In this document: piece by piece, positions 34,166 to 43,613 of the stretch | Position numbering within the stretch: position 1 is the stretch's first letter | Layout: every line of letters begins with the position of its first letter | Assembly (NCBI RefSeq): GCF_010078385.1 | Contig: NZ_SIJC01000005.1 | Span: 186,001-250,000 of the forward strand | Reading direction: 5' to 3' | Length of the DNA stretch: 64,000 bases | Source: Chengkuizengella sediminis | Lineage (GTDB): Bacteria; Bacillota; Bacilli; Paenibacillales; KCTC-33759 | Translations under genes and position numbers: made by a program | Notes under the pieces: generated by a model | What the model saw: the letters and a program-made list of their open reading frames with translations, nothing else | Databases searched by the model: none | Told to the model about the DNA's origin: nothing

Positions 34166-34933
34166 TTACCAAACTTCTTGTAAAGTCTCTAAAAATATTT
34201 TATCTAATATATCATCGTTATTCCATACGACTTTAGAAACATTTTGAGTATATTGTTCATAATATTGTATTGTTTCCTCTATAAACAGGTGAATTTCATT
34301 GATTTTAGGTTCCTTATCTAGTTCCTCACTTGCTTTTTTTCGATTTAACAAGTCAAAAATCTGACCTTGTAATTGCCCTTTTGGAACTAGAGATGACACT
34401 AATAATTCAAAATTCAATGGGGGAGGAGTTTGCTTTATCTCCATCCATTTACAAGCTAATAATGGTCTTAGAACATAAAAGTATTTTTTGATTCTCAGTT
34501 CGTTTCCTTGTAAATAGTCTCTGAAGTTGCCTTTTGCCATATTTAAATAATGGTGTAAACATGATTTTGGAGAAAACAATACAGGACTTAGATTTCTAAT
34601 TTTTTGAGCTGTTGTAAAGGGTTCTGAATACACAATATCGGATTGTAACCATTCTAATAAAGGAGGATTTGACTTTTTAAACAGTTTTAATGCTTTTTGT
34701 AAGTCCCATCCATTTATATCTAACAAATCATCAATGGGTAATTCAATGACATCTCTCTTTTCTTTAATGGACAAATACCAATCTTTAGGATGGATATAAA
34801 TAAACCTTACATCGTAATCACTGTCCTGTGATGGAAACCCCCACGCCCTGCTCCCTGATTCACAAGCATATAAAATTTTTACTTGATGTTCTTTTTCAAC
34901 CCTAACAAGTTCCTGTTTAATTTTATTTCTCAC
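34166..34933 (-). CDS. Nucleotidyltransferase-superfamily protein (YcgL-like)
   Basis: A 255-residue protein with an N-terminal nucleotidyltransferase fold: ESGSRAWGFPSQDSDYDVRFIY near residues 25-46 supplies the GS motif and the D-x-D metal pair. The rest is a helical domain with LEWLQSDIVY and LRPLLACKWM, as in the YcgL family of B. subtilis. The function of that family is unproven; nucleotide transfer to RNA or protein is possible. The start is GTG at 34933, with AAGGAG about 9 nt upstream. It lies 27 nt after the GNAT gene in the same direction. Confidence 0.82.
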   Translation of the reverse strand: MRNKIKQELVRVEKEHQVKILYACESGSRAWGFPSQDSDYDVRFIYIHPKDWYLSIKEKRDVIELPIDDLLDINGWDLQKALKLFKKSNPPLLEWLQSDIVYSEPFTTAQKIRNLSPVLFSPKSCLHHYLNMAKGNFRDYLQGNELRIKKYFYVLRPLLACKWMEIKQTPPPLNFELLVSSLVPKGQLQGQIFDLLNRKKASEELDKEPKINEIHLFIEETIQYYEQYTQNVSKVVWNNDDILDKIFLETLQEVW

Positions 34934-34960
34934 AGTGACCTACTCCTTTAGAGCTTTCTC

Positions 34961-35539
34961 TTATCGTTTTTCATATTCCTTTTTTAAAAGCGAGTACATC
35001 TTTACATCTTCATAATTCTCTTTAATATATATTTGTTCTCTTAAAATCCCTTCATAAGTCATCCCTAACTTTTGCATGACCCTTTCAGAACCTACATTTT
35101 CAACATTACATCTCGCTTCAACTCTGTTGACCTTCATTTTATCAAAAGCAAATTTGATCAAGGCTTGTGAAGCTTCTGTTATTAGTCCTTGATTCCAGTA
35201 AGACCTGGATATAGAATATCCTATCTCCGTTCGTCCATGATCAGGATTCCAATAAACAAATCCACATCCTCCTATTAATTTTTGATCTTGTTTATGTTCA
35301 ATTCCCCATGTACTAATTTCTTTATTTTCATATTTCTCCAATGTCATTTGTATAAATTGTTTTGAATCTTCAACCGTCTTATGAGTATCCCAAGAAGTAT
35401 ATTTTGTCATCTCAGGGTCAGAAGCATATTCAAACATATCCACTGCATCTTCAAGCCTCATTTTTCTTAATAGTAATCTTTCAGTCTCTATTTCGGGTAT
35501 GTTTGTAAAAACATCTTCTATATTTATTTTATCATTCAT
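34961..35539 (-). CDS. GNAT acetyltransferase, RimJ/RimL type
   Basis: A 192-residue acetyltransferase. IETERLLLRKMRLEDAVDMFEYASDPEMTKYTSW is the standard N-terminal strand and helix of the RimJ/RimL group. GYSISRSYWNQGLITEAS holds the acetyl-CoA pyrophosphate loop (the usual R/Q-x-x-G-x-G/A motif, here WNQGLIT). VNRVEARCNVENVGSERVMQKLGMTYEG is the conserved C-terminal block. Targets of such proteins are usually alpha-amino groups or small amines. The ATG at 35539, with GGGGTGG a few bases upstream, is preferred to the GTG at 35548. Confidence 0.85.
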   Translation of the reverse strand: MNDKINIEDVFTNIPEIETERLLLRKMRLEDAVDMFEYASDPEMTKYTSWDTHKTVEDSKQFIQMTLEKYENKEISTWGIEHKQDQKLIGGCGFVYWNPDHGRTEIGYSISRSYWNQGLITEASQALIKFAFDKMKVNRVEARCNVENVGSERVMQKLGMTYEGILREQIYIKENYEDVKMYSLLKKEYEKR

Positions 35540-35849
35540 TTTTTCCACCCCATCTTCATTTATAACTCAATTCCATCGATTTTTTGAAGCTATTTTTAAA
35601 AATGATGCATGTTCACCCGTTCCACAAGCTTCATCTAAAATTGAACTTACCATTTATACTACTGCATATATTAATGAATCGTAACATATGTAATTTGAAT
35701 GTAATAAGAGATTTTACTCTGTTTAGTAAATGTTGTCAACAAAAATTTAATACGGTTATTCCTTATTTCACCTTTCAAAAAATTGTAATCATCAGTTGCC
35801 AAACGATTGTAATTTGTTATAATACTCCAATAGTGAAAAGAGGGAAATT
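35540..35849. other. Intergenic region between divergent genes
   Basis: About 310 nt of AT-rich DNA with no supported gene or structured RNA. It must contain both divergent promoters, but no convincing -35/-10 pair was found. Confidence 0.35.
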
Positions 35850-36509
35850 ATGAATAAACATTTATTTCTATTCGGAGGAGGACCTCCATTTACAAAAAAA
35901 ATGGCAAAGAAATTTGTACAGGAAACTTCAAAAAAGAACTCACCTATATCTTTTCTAGTAGTGGAACGTGTTGGATGGAAACAATACATACCCAATTACA
36001 CGAGTAGTTTAAAAGAACTTGGCGTTGAAGATATTCAAATTCTTCCCCTACCATCTACTCCTACCAACAAAGTAATAAAATGTTTAAATGATAGTTCAGG
36101 TATCATCATAGGTGGTGGAGATACCAATGTATATGCAGATTACATTGTAGATACACCCATATCAAAAGTAATAAAGGAAAAATATGAGGATGGAACTCCT
36201 GTAGCGGGTTTTTCAGCTGGAGCGTTAATAAGCCCAGAGCATTGTATAATTTCAGCTAAAGATAATGTACATAAAGAATTCCAGCAACGAAGTGGAATAG
36301 GGCTTGTCTCGAATGTTTTACTTGCTGTACATTTCACAGAATGGAATGATCAGAATCATTTAAGAGAAGCAGTGAATAGATATGGTGAACAAACCAATTA
36401 TGGAATTAATGAAGATACGTGTGTTTATTTACTGAATGGTGAGCTTCACGATACAGAAGGGAATGGAGTTTATTCTATTGAAAAAGGTATTTTAAAGAGA
36501 AATCATTGA
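35850..36509 (+). CDS. Peptidase S51 (peptidase E/cyanophycinase-like)
   Basis: A 219-residue class I glutamine-amidotransferase-like hydrolase of family S51. The nucleophile elbow is GFSAGALIS near residues 119-127, preceded by the GIIIGGGDTNVY segment near 84-95. LLAVHFTEWNDQNHLREA contains the catalytic His and Asp/Glu region. E. coli PepE cleaves Asp-X dipeptides; cyanophycinases in the same family degrade cyanophycin. The subgroup and substrate are not resolved here. GAGGGAAATT precedes the ATG. It may be co-transcribed with the DUF6886-like gene 85 nt downstream. Confidence 0.82.
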   Translation: MNKHLFLFGGGPPFTKKMAKKFVQETSKKNSPISFLVVERVGWKQYIPNYTSSLKELGVEDIQILPLPSTPTNKVIKCLNDSSGIIIGGGDTNVYADYIVDTPISKVIKEKYEDGTPVAGFSAGALISPEHCIISAKDNVHKEFQQRSGIGLVSNVLLAVHFTEWNDQNHLREAVNRYGEQTNYGINEDTCVYLLNGELHDTEGNGVYSIEKGILKRNH

Positions 36510-36594
36510 TAACAAATTATAATCCAATCAATCGCTAGATTCTATCGTTATTCAATGATATTTTATTGTAAACTATTTTTTAGGAGGAATAATT

Positions 36595-37101
36595 ATTTTA
36601 TTTCATTTTAGTGAAAATCCAAACATCAACAAATTTGAACCACGAAAAAGCAATGCATTTCCAGAACTTCCATCAGTAGTATGGTCTATAGACAAAAACA
36701 ATGCACCTCTATATTATTTTCCGCGAGAATGCCCTCGAATTGGGTTTTGGCCAAAACCTGATTCCAAAACAGTTGATTTAGAAGTGTTTCAAAAGTCTAC
36801 AATTGCAGAAAAAGTAATAGCAATTGAATCTAGATGGTTGCAGTGTATTAAAGAAACAAGATTATATGTATATCATTTTTCAAATGAATTATTTACCTGT
36901 TTCGATGAGAGCGCTGGATATTATATTTCAACTGAAACCATCGTTCCATTACAAGTTGAACCCGTAGGTGATTTAATTGAACGTTTAGTGGAAGCCAATA
37001 TTGAATTAAGATTAACTCCTTCACTATTGCCTTTAAAAATTTCGCTGATTTCTTCTACTTTACATTTTTCAATGATTCGAATGAGGAATGCACAATTATA
37101 A
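36595..37101 (+). CDS. DUF6886-like protein with an apparent AUU start codon
   Basis: The frame encodes 168 residues beginning (M)LFHFSENPNINKFEPRK, with VVWSIDKNNAPLYYFPRECPRIGFW near residues 32-56. I recognise this as the DUF6886 family, whose members normally begin ML-F/Y-HFSE. The codon at the expected Met is ATT, 6 nt after a perfect AGGAGGA (36582-36588). In-frame upstream codons contain no ATG, GTG or TTG before a stop at 36556. The first standard start downstream is the GTG at 36784, which would delete 63 conserved residues. Either AUU is used (as in infC) or the gene has lost its start. The function of the family is unknown. Confidence 0.75.
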   Translation: MLFHFSENPNINKFEPRKSNAFPELPSVVWSIDKNNAPLYYFPRECPRIGFWPKPDSKTVDLEVFQKSTIAEKVIAIESRWLQCIKETRLYVYHFSNELFTCFDESAGYYISTETIVPLQVEPVGDLIERLVEANIELRLTPSLLPLKISLISSTLHFSMIRMRNAQL

Positions 37102-37117
37102 GTATTAATCTATAAAA

Positions 37118-37795
37118 TCATTTCATATTCTCATTTTTATGACTCAACAACCATTCATAAATTTCTTCATTCTCATATGTTCTCGTCCATGAGTCATGAC
37201 CCAAATGAGGGTAAATTGTAAACTTAACTTTTCCACCAACTTGATGTAAAGCTTTGACCATTTCTTCTGAATGTTGGATGGGAACCGCATCATCTTCAGC
37301 ACCGTGAAATACCCAAATCGGTGTCTTGCTTAACTGATTTATTCCACCCCTAAATTTAATTAAAGGTAACGACACACCACAAATTGGAATTAATGCAGCA
37401 AACAACGATGGGTATTTTTCAGCTAAACACCAAACTCCATACCCACCCATGCTAATACCTGTCAAATAAATACGTGAAATGTCCACTTTATAGTTTTGCA
37501 CAACATCCTGAATTAAAAAAAATAACACATCCAATTCTCTATCCCACACCGAGTCAACTGGACATTGTGGTGAAATTGTAATAAAAGGAAAATCATCTTT
37601 TTCTCCAACTATTTTGGGGATGCCATGTTTTTTAATGATTTCAAGATCATCTCCCCTTTCACCTACTCCATGAAGAAAAAGAATCAGTGGTCTCTTTTCA
37701 TTTGTTTTATGATATCTTTTAGGCAAAGATAATAAATAATTTAATGAGGATTCTTGAGATGTCGTTGTAGTATAATTGAATTTAATTTGTTTCAC
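37118..37795 (-). CDS. Prolyl-oligopeptidase-like/feruloyl esterase-type hydrolase
   Basis: A 225-residue alpha/beta hydrolase. The oxyanion block is RPLILFLHGVGERGDDLE near residues 34-51, the nucleophile elbow ISRIYLTGISMGGYGVW near 112-128, the catalytic Asp in WVFHGAEDDAVP near 172-183, and His in YPHLGHDSW near 205-213. This layout matches the short esterases related to predicted phospholipases/carboxylesterases and PHB-depolymerase-type enzymes. There is no signal peptide. The start is GTG at 37795, with GGGGG about 8 nt upstream. It lies about 38 nt after the DinB-like gene in the same direction. Confidence 0.82.
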   Translation of the reverse strand: MKQIKFNYTTTTSQESSLNYLLSLPKRYHKTNEKRPLILFLHGVGERGDDLEIIKKHGIPKIVGEKDDFPFITISPQCPVDSVWDRELDVLFFLIQDVVQNYKVDISRIYLTGISMGGYGVWCLAEKYPSLFAALIPICGVSLPLIKFRGGINQLSKTPIWVFHGAEDDAVPIQHSEEMVKALHQVGGKVKFTIYPHLGHDSWTRTYENEEIYEWLLSHKNENMK

Positions 37796-37833
37796 AAATA
37801 GACCCCCAGTAAAAAAATGTATTTTAAAATTAC

Positions 37834-38367
37834 TTAAGTATTCTCGTTCATCATACGTTTATTAAATTCTTTAGATTTTCCTTTTGGAACACTTAAGGAG
37901 TCCCATGAACTTGAAAGTTGTTTTGATAAATATACGATTTGACCAATATGATAGGAATAATGAGAGAGCTGTCTTTGGATGGCTTGCATTACACTAAGAG
38001 GTTGATTTCGAATCGTAATGGTTTTATTCAGATCATCTTCATTTAAACCTCGAATAGCACTAAATACAAATTCCCAACCTTCATTCCAGATAGATAACAA
38101 CTCTTCTTTAGTGTTAATAAGTCCTTCAAATTCACTATCACGGTCTCTTCCAACAGATTCTCCATCAACAAATAAAAAGTTCTCCCACCTTGATTTCATA
38201 TTCCCATGTAAGTGTTTTACAATTATTGCCACACTGTTTGAATCTTCATTTTCAGCAAAATTGATTTGACTTTCATTTACTTGTGCAATCGATTTTTCAC
38301 CTAATGATTTCAATCCTTCAAAGTTATGTTCGACGGTTTCCAAGTAATGTTTTCCTATGTTGTTCAA
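37834..38367 (-). CDS. DinB-superfamily protein (DUF1572-like)
   Basis: A 177-residue four-helix-bundle protein. Conserved histidines in VKHLHGNMKSRW near residues 50-61 and SHYSYHIGQIVYL near 141-153 fit the DinB metal-binding triad. The N-terminal YLETVEHNFEGLKSLGEKSIAQV resembles DUF1572. DinB-fold proteins in Firmicutes include bacillithiol-S-transferases, so a thiol-linked detoxification role is possible but unproven. The start is TTG at 38367, well supported by AAGGAGGG about 8 nt upstream. Confidence 0.78.
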   Translation of the reverse strand: MNNIGKHYLETVEHNFEGLKSLGEKSIAQVNESQINFAENEDSNSVAIIVKHLHGNMKSRWENFLFVDGESVGRDRDSEFEGLINTKEELLSIWNEGWEFVFSAIRGLNEDDLNKTITIRNQPLSVMQAIQRQLSHYSYHIGQIVYLSKQLSSSWDSLSVPKGKSKEFNKRMMNENT

Positions 38368-38445
38368 ATTAATACCCTCCTTGATTATTCTACTTATTTC
38401 TATGTCCCTCTATCTTTTATGCAAGTTGTTTTAACTTAATGAATA

Positions 38446-39033
38446 TTAGTTTAATATATCGGATCCAATTCCTGTTAAGACTAACTGATGAAACATCTCA
38501 TCTACTTCAATAGCAGATACTTGTATATGTTTTTCCCCATCCAACCACCAATGAATAAGGCTCATCAAGGTATTCACTACAAACTCTACCGCTACGTCTT
38601 GAGGAATTTTTAACGAGCTAGAAGAGTTCGATATGGTTATTTCTTCACGTATCAAGTCAGAAATTACTCGTTTGATGTGATGAAGAACAAACAAGCCACT
38701 TGGTGCAACAGTTGCCTTCCACAAATGTTTACTATCTTGTGCATGTTGCAGAAAACTTAAACTAAATTCGAAACGAAATACTTCCGTTTTTTTAGTTTCA
38801 ATTTTAACCATCTGCTCTTTTATTAACTCACTTAATATATTAACATTTTCAACAAGCAACTCTTCCTTATCCACAAAATGAGAATAAAATGTCGATCGAC
38901 CGATATTTGCTCGATCAATTAAATCTTGGACAGTAATCGCTTCGTAACCTTTTTCTACCATAAGATCCTGAAGTGCCTCGTGTAATAAATTTCTCGTTCT
39001 TTGAACTCTCCTGTCTTTTTTTTGTTCTTTCAA
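38446..39033 (-). CDS. TetR/AcrR-family regulator
   Basis: A 195-residue regulator. The N-terminal helix-turn-helix is RTRNLLHEALQDLMVEKGYEAITVQ followed by DLIDRANIGRSTFYSHFVDKEELL, clearly TetR. The C-terminal ligand domain ends with helical segments typical of TetR_C subgroups found beside exporters. It is transcribed divergently from an ABC exporter operon 157 nt away, so it probably represses that operon via the inverted repeat at 39143-39157. The inducer is unknown. Confidence 0.88.
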   Translation of the reverse strand: MKEQKKDRRVQRTRNLLHEALQDLMVEKGYEAITVQDLIDRANIGRSTFYSHFVDKEELLVENVNILSELIKEQMVKIETKKTEVFRFEFSLSFLQHAQDSKHLWKATVAPSGLFVLHHIKRVISDLIREEITISNSSSSLKIPQDVAVEFVVNTLMSLIHWWLDGEKHIQVSAIEVDEMFHQLVLTGIGSDILN

Positions 39034-39107
39034 GAAAATTCCCCCTATTTTAATGAATAATTTAAATGAATCTGTTTCTTTTTGAACAATACAAACTATT
39101 TTGATTA

Positions 39108-39157
39108 TTGTTTAATCTCTTTATGTACATTATAGTCGATAATGAACACATTGTTCA
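39108..39157 (+). promoter_or_regulatory. Promoter and probable TetR operator of the ABC exporter operon
   Basis: TTGTTT (39108-39113) and TATAGT (39131-39136) are 17 bp apart. Immediately downstream, TGAACACATTGTTCA (39143-39157) is an inverted repeat with 5-bp arms. The related sequence TGAACAAT recurs at 39082-39089. The position just after the -10 box suits a repressor site. Confidence 0.5.
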
Positions 39158-39190
39158 ATATTTATTTTTATTATATTAAGGAGGTTCACA

Positions 39191-39904
39191 ATGGTAAAAC
39201 TTAATCATCTCATTTCTCTTAAAAAGGTAAGTAAAGTATATACTTCATCATCAGAAACCTTTACAGCTCTAAAAGAAATTGATCTACAAGTAAACAAGGG
39301 TGAATTCGTAGCATTTGTCGGTCAATCTGGGAGTGGGAAATCTACGCTAATCAATATGATAACTGGAATCGATACCCCTTCCTCTGGAGAAGTATATGTT
39401 GCTTCAAAAGGTATTCATTCTCTCAATCAAGAACAAATGGCGGTTTGGCGTGGGAAAAATATCGGAGTCATCTTTCAATCCTATCAATTACTTCCCACAC
39501 TTACTGTTGTAGAAAATATAATGCTGCCCATGGATTTTTGCAAAACGTATCCGAGAAAGGAAAGACGTAAGCGAGCCATTCATCTGTTAAGCAAGATGGG
39601 CATTGCGGAAAAGGCCAACAATTTACCGTCTGATTTATCTGGCGGTCAACAACAACGTGCTGCTATTGCTAGAGCGTTAGCTAACGATCCTCCCATACTA
39701 GTTGCTGATGAACCGACTGGTAATCTTGATTCTGCAACCACAAACATCGTAATGAATCTCTTTACAGATCTCATTAGCGAAGGGAAAACAATTGTGATGG
39801 TTACACACGAAAGAGATTTAAGCCATTTTTTCACAAGATCGGTATTATTGTCTGATGGTGAAATCGTATCTGAAACAAGTAGGGAGAAGATACACCATGT
39901 TTAG
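39191..39904 (+). CDS. ABC transporter ATPase, MacB/LolD type
   Basis: A 237-residue nucleotide-binding protein. Walker A is GQSGSGKST near residues 47-55, Q-loop [11 protein letters not shown], signature [15 protein letters not shown], Walker [14 protein letters not shown] and the H-loop MVTHE. Such ATPases pair with MacB/FtsX permeases in peptide, antibiotic or lipoprotein export. AAGGAGG sits upstream of the ATG. Its 3-prime end overlaps the permease gene by 8 nt. Confidence 0.88.
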   Translation: MVKLNHLISLKKVSKVYTSSSETFTALKEIDLQVNKGEFVAFVGQSGSGKSTLINMITGIDTPSSGEVYVASKGIHSLNQEQMAVWRGKNIGVIFQSYQLLPTLTVVENIMLPMDFCKTYPRKERRKRAIHLLSKMGIAEKANNLPSDLSGGQQQRAAIARALANDPPILVADEPTGNLDSATTNIVMNLFTDLISEGKTIVMVTHERDLSHFFTRSVLLSDGEIVSETSREKIHHV

Positions 39905-42320
39905 CCCAAGATGGAAAAAAGCACTAGCTGATCTACGTAATGCAAAAGGCCGAGTGGTCATGATGGTGATCGCCATTGCAGTCGGTATTTTTGGAATTGC
40001 AAGTATGTTAAGTTCCTATTCTATTCTCACCCGTGAACTAAATCTAAATTATATGAGCACTAATCCGGCTTCCGCCTATATTGAATTGGAAAGTATTGAT
40101 TTAAAAAATAGTGATAAAAATTTCCTTGAAAAAGTTAGAAAACAACCTGGGATAGAAGGTGTGGAAGCCACAGTCTGGGTAAATGCTAGAATTGAAATGC
40201 AACCTAATGAATGGCAAGAGATCATGTTATTTGGCATTGATGATTTTGAAAATATGAACATCGGAACATTCGAACCAGAGTCTGGTGTTTACCCTCCTCC
40301 AGATGGTTCAATTTTAATGGAGAGATCTGCACTTATATTTTTAGAGGCGAATATTGGGGATGCTCTTTATATTCAAACTTCTAATGGAGAGAAGAAGCAA
40401 ATATCCATCTCAGGTACCGTACATGATCCAAGTTTGTCTCCAGCAGAACAAGATCAAAGAGCGTTTGGATATATTTCTGAATCCACCCTGCAACAACTTG
40501 GTGAGACTGAGTCTTTCCACATTCTAAAAGTACTATTCCAAGATCAAACATTGAATAAAGAAAAAGTTGAACAAAATGTTGGAAAACTAGCAGAATGGAT
40601 TCAACAACAGGGGCTTACTATTGAAGAGATTCGAATCCCGCCCCCTGGTCAACATCCACATCAATCCCAACTTACATCCATTGTAATTATGTTACTTTTG
40701 TTCAGTCTAATGGCATTGATTCTAAGTGCTATTCTAATTGCCACAATGATTAACGGGATGCTAGCTGGACAGATTCAACAAATTGGTGTTATGAAAGCAA
40801 TCGGTGCAAGTACTAGGCAAATTGCTGGTGTTTATTTGCTGATGATCATTGTTTTGAGCATCGTAGCTGTTCTTATTGGTTTACCTGCAGGTATCGCATT
40901 TGGACGACTTTTTGCAGAGATGATTGCAGTGATCTTGAATTTTACGATTTACAGTGATGTCATTCCTTTGTGGAATTACATTGTTCTGTTGTTAGCAGGC
41001 ATTCTAATACCTGTTTTAACAGCACTCATTCCTATCTTAAGAGCAACTCGAATTACTGTTCGAGAAACCCTCAGCGAATTCGGAGTAAGTAGAAAATCAC
41101 TTCGTACTAGTCGACTTGAGACATTTCTCGGAAAAATAAAAGGATTAGATCGAACGCTGATCCTAGCTTTAAGAAATACATTTCGTAAAAGAGGGCGTCT
41201 TATTCTCACTATCAGCTTATTATCAGTTGCAGGTAGTATGTTCCTAACAGGTTTAAATGTTAAAGCAGGTTGGGAAAAGATTATATCTGATGCCGCTTCA
41301 CAACGTCATTATGATTTGGAAATCAAGTTAAATGATGCTGAACCGAAGCAACGAATGAAACAAATCCTTAAAGACATTCCTGGTGTAGAAAAAGTAGAAG
41401 TTTGGAATACAGAAGAAACTGCACCGGTTCGATCAGATGATTTAAATATCGTTCAAACGTATCCAGACGGTGGACATGGAAGCTTCTCACTTCGCTCTGT
41501 TCCAATAAATAGTTCTATGGTGGATTTGCTATTAATAGAAGGGCGTTGGCTCAAAGAAACAGATAACAACAATGCTATTGTACTAAACCATAATGCCAAA
41601 ACATTATTCCCAGATTTACACGTAGGGGATTCCCTGCCACTATTGATTCGTGGAAATTCAGTGCAATTTGAATTGGTCGGCATTGTGAGAGAAGACTTAG
41701 CTAAAAATACTGTTTATATATCTTCAGAAGGATATGGTGAAGTTACAGATCAATTAGAGCTATCAAACAAATTGCGTGTAGCTTTAAAAAATTCAGAATC
41801 TATAGTTACCATGAAAAATGAGATTGAAAATGTGCTAGCAAAAGAAAACGTCAATGTAGAATCCATCATGTCAGAGATTATGTTAGCCGAAGCATTAACT
41901 GGTCATATCTCCCTTCTTATTTTTGCCGTAATTATGATGTCAATGATTATGGCAGTCGTTGGTGGACTCGGTCTTATTTCATCCATGAGTACGAACGTAA
42001 TTGAGCGTACCCGAGAATTTGGGATTATGCGTACGATTGGTGGAAGGTCTGGAACAATTTTACGAAATGTGGTCAGTGAGGGCATTTTCATCGGTATCAT
42101 AAGTTGGATCATTGCTCTTCCCATTTCATTACCATTGTCTGCTAGTATTGGAAGGCTGATTGGAAACATGACTTTTAATGTTCCACTGCCGCTCGTTTTA
42201 TCGCCCATGGCTATTTTCATTTGGCTTATTTTTATCTTGCTAGGGTCCACAGCTGCAAGTTTCTATCCTGCATGGAAAGCTTCACAATTAACTATTCGAG
42301 ATACACTTGATCACATATAG
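39897..42320 (+). CDS. ABC transporter permease, double FtsX domain
   Basis: An 807-residue permease with ten predicted membrane helices: one near residue 20, three near 275-390, one near 440, and three near 690-790, interleaved with two large extracellular domains (MacB-PCD-like). Both FtsX domains carry the signature: [22 protein letters not shown] and [22 protein letters not shown]. Such double permeases act with a LolD-type ATPase without a periplasmic partner in Gram-positives. The start is the ATG at 39897 (AGGGAG upstream), overlapping the ATPase stop. The divergent TetR suggests inducible export of a toxic compound. Confidence 0.87.
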   Translation: MFSPRWKKALADLRNAKGRVVMMVIAIAVGIFGIASMLSSYSILTRELNLNYMSTNPASAYIELESIDLKNSDKNFLEKVRKQPGIEGVEATVWVNARIEMQPNEWQEIMLFGIDDFENMNIGTFEPESGVYPPPDGSILMERSALIFLEANIGDALYIQTSNGEKKQISISGTVHDPSLSPAEQDQRAFGYISESTLQQLGETESFHILKVLFQDQTLNKEKVEQNVGKLAEWIQQQGLTIEEIRIPPPGQHPHQSQLTSIVIMLLLFSLMALILSAILIATMINGMLAGQIQQIGVMKAIGASTRQIAGVYLLMIIVLSIVAVLIGLPAGIAFGRLFAEMIAVILNFTIYSDVIPLWNYIVLLLAGILIPVLTALIPILRATRITVRETLSEFGVSRKSLRTSRLETFLGKIKGLDRTLILALRNTFRKRGRLILTISLLSVAGSMFLTGLNVKAGWEKIISDAASQRHYDLEIKLNDAEPKQRMKQILKDIPGVEKVEVWNTEETAPVRSDDLNIVQTYPDGGHGSFSLRSVPINSSMVDLLLIEGRWLKETDNNNAIVLNHNAKTLFPDLHVGDSLPLLIRGNSVQFELVGIVREDLAKNTVYISSEGYGEVTDQLELSNKLRVALKNSESIVTMKNEIENVLAKENVNVESIMSEIMLAEALTGHISLLIFAVIMMSMIMAVVGGLGLISSMSTNVIERTREFGIMRTIGGRSGTILRNVVSEGIFIGIISWIIALPISLPLSASIGRLIGNMTFNVPLPLVLSPMAIFIWLIFILLGSTAASFYPAWKASQLTIRDTLDHI

Positions 42321-42337
42321 AAAGGAATGAATCACGA

Positions 42338-42451
42338 ATGAAAAAAAAGGGAATTATTACACTTATTATTTTTGCAGCAATCATTACTGGGTTAGGTATA
42401 GTTGCTCATGAGATTGATTTTAAGCAAGTTATATTAGATCTGCATGGATAA
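42338..42451 (+). CDS. Small membrane protein (37 residues) downstream of the exporter
   Basis: ATG at 42338 to TAA at 42449-42451, preceded by AAGGA. The product is a positively charged start (MKKKG), one hydrophobic helix (IITLIIFAAIITGLGIVA) and a short tail HEIDFKQVILDLHG. It begins 18 nt after the permease stop and lies before a strong terminator, so it is the last gene of the exporter operon. It may be an accessory subunit or regulator of the ABC exporter. The function is inferred only from position. Confidence 0.7.
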   Translation: MKKKGIITLIIFAAIITGLGIVAHEIDFKQVILDLHG

Positions 42452-42509
42452 TCTCTCAAAGATTTATAAATGAAATGAAGAACGGTTTTGATTATGTGAT
42501 ACATTCTAA

Positions 42510-42551
42510 AAAGTACCACCATTGTTTTCCATAGAACAATGGTGGTACTTT
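42510..42551. terminator. Bidirectional terminator
   Basis: A perfect 17-bp stem (AAAGTACCACCATTGTT and its complement) with an 8-nt loop lies between convergent operons. The stem ends in A/T runs on both sides. Confidence 0.85.
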
Positions 42552-42553
42552 AA

Positions 42554-43276
42554 TTAATTATTAATCAATTCAATTACATCTCCAGGTTTCAATACTTCTT
42601 TATTCTCAACATTAAACTTTCTAATATTCTCTACATTATAAAATCCGTCTTCACCAGTGCTAATAGGAATCACTTTTTCAGCATTAATAATTTTTGCTAC
42701 TTCAGTTGCTTCTTCTGGGTCCATATTATATACCCCATCAACTGGCAATAAAGCATAGGTTATATTTAAATTTGATAATAACTTCATTTCCTCTATATTG
42801 GATGTATCTCCAGCATGATATAACAAGACATCTCCTAACTCTAAAATGTAACCAAAGGATTCTTCTTTTTCATGAAACTCATTATAAGCTGCAACAGCAT
42901 TTATTTTTATTCCCGCTATCTTAATAGAATAACCAGGAAATTCACTAGGGATGCTTTTCCCCTCAAAATCAAAGTATGGAGTAATATATACAGTACTTTT
43001 TTTTGTTTCTACTTTTTCAATGTCAGCGTGATCATAATGGAAATGAGTGATTAACACAATATCTGCTGGTTCATCATAGTTCTCACCAGCCCAAGGATCA
43101 ATATAAATGACTCTACCTTGATCTGTAACAATTTTTATACTGGAGTGTCCTAAATATTCAAGTGTAGTATGTCCTAAGTTAGAATTACTAGTGATACTAC
43201 ATCCAGTTAAAAAAAAGATAGAAATAGTGATAACCAGAAAAATTGACATCGATTTCATTGATTCAACAAAATTCAC
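42554..43276 (-). CDS. Lipoprotein metallo-beta-lactamase-fold hydrolase
   Basis: A 240-residue exported lipoprotein. The signal peptide ends in the lipobox LTGC (Cys26), and the mature part is an MBL-fold hydrolase of the UlaG-like type. LEYLGHSSIKI is followed by the zinc motif THFHYDHAD near residues 76-84, and the third and fourth ligand regions LLYHAGDTSN and LLPVDGVYNMDPEEA follow. It is anchored on the outer membrane face. The start is the GTG at 43276 with AGGAG 8 nt upstream. The substrate is unknown; similar proteins hydrolyse phosphoesters or lactones. Confidence 0.82.
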   Translation of the reverse strand: MNFVESMKSMSIFLVITISIFFLTGCSITSNSNLGHTTLEYLGHSSIKIVTDQGRVIYIDPWAGENYDEPADIVLITHFHYDHADIEKVETKKSTVYITPYFDFEGKSIPSEFPGYSIKIAGIKINAVAAYNEFHEKEESFGYILELGDVLLYHAGDTSNIEEMKLLSNLNITYALLPVDGVYNMDPEEATEVAKIINAEKVIPISTGEDGFYNVENIRKFNVENKEVLKPGDVIELINN

Positions 43277-43613
43277 TATAAATCTCCTCTCACATAAAAG
43301 TAAAATACACATCAAATATTACTTTCCGATATGCCAAGTTGATTTATTAAAATTAGCTCATATATTTTAAGAAGATTATTATATTTGTTATAAAAAACAT
43401 TTTTTGTATATTTATTATATTTTTATAAAATATCTTAGATTTAGATTAACATATTTTAAACCATTTTGTAACGCTTACAAGCAAAAAGTTTAAATTTTTT
43501 CATATTTAAAATATGAAAAAAAACTTAAAAGGTCACTTGGAATTCATAATTATACAATTATTTCTAAAATTATTCATGCATAATATTCCTACATTTCTAT
43601 ATTATTCAAAATC
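43277..43613. other. AT-rich intergenic region with a hairpin at the end of the Tad locus
   Basis: There is no gene. TTTTTTCATATTT-A-AAATATGAAAAAA at about 43495-43521 is a perfect AT-only-type palindrome flanked by T/A runs. It may terminate the Tad transcript on the minus strand. Confidence 0.45.
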
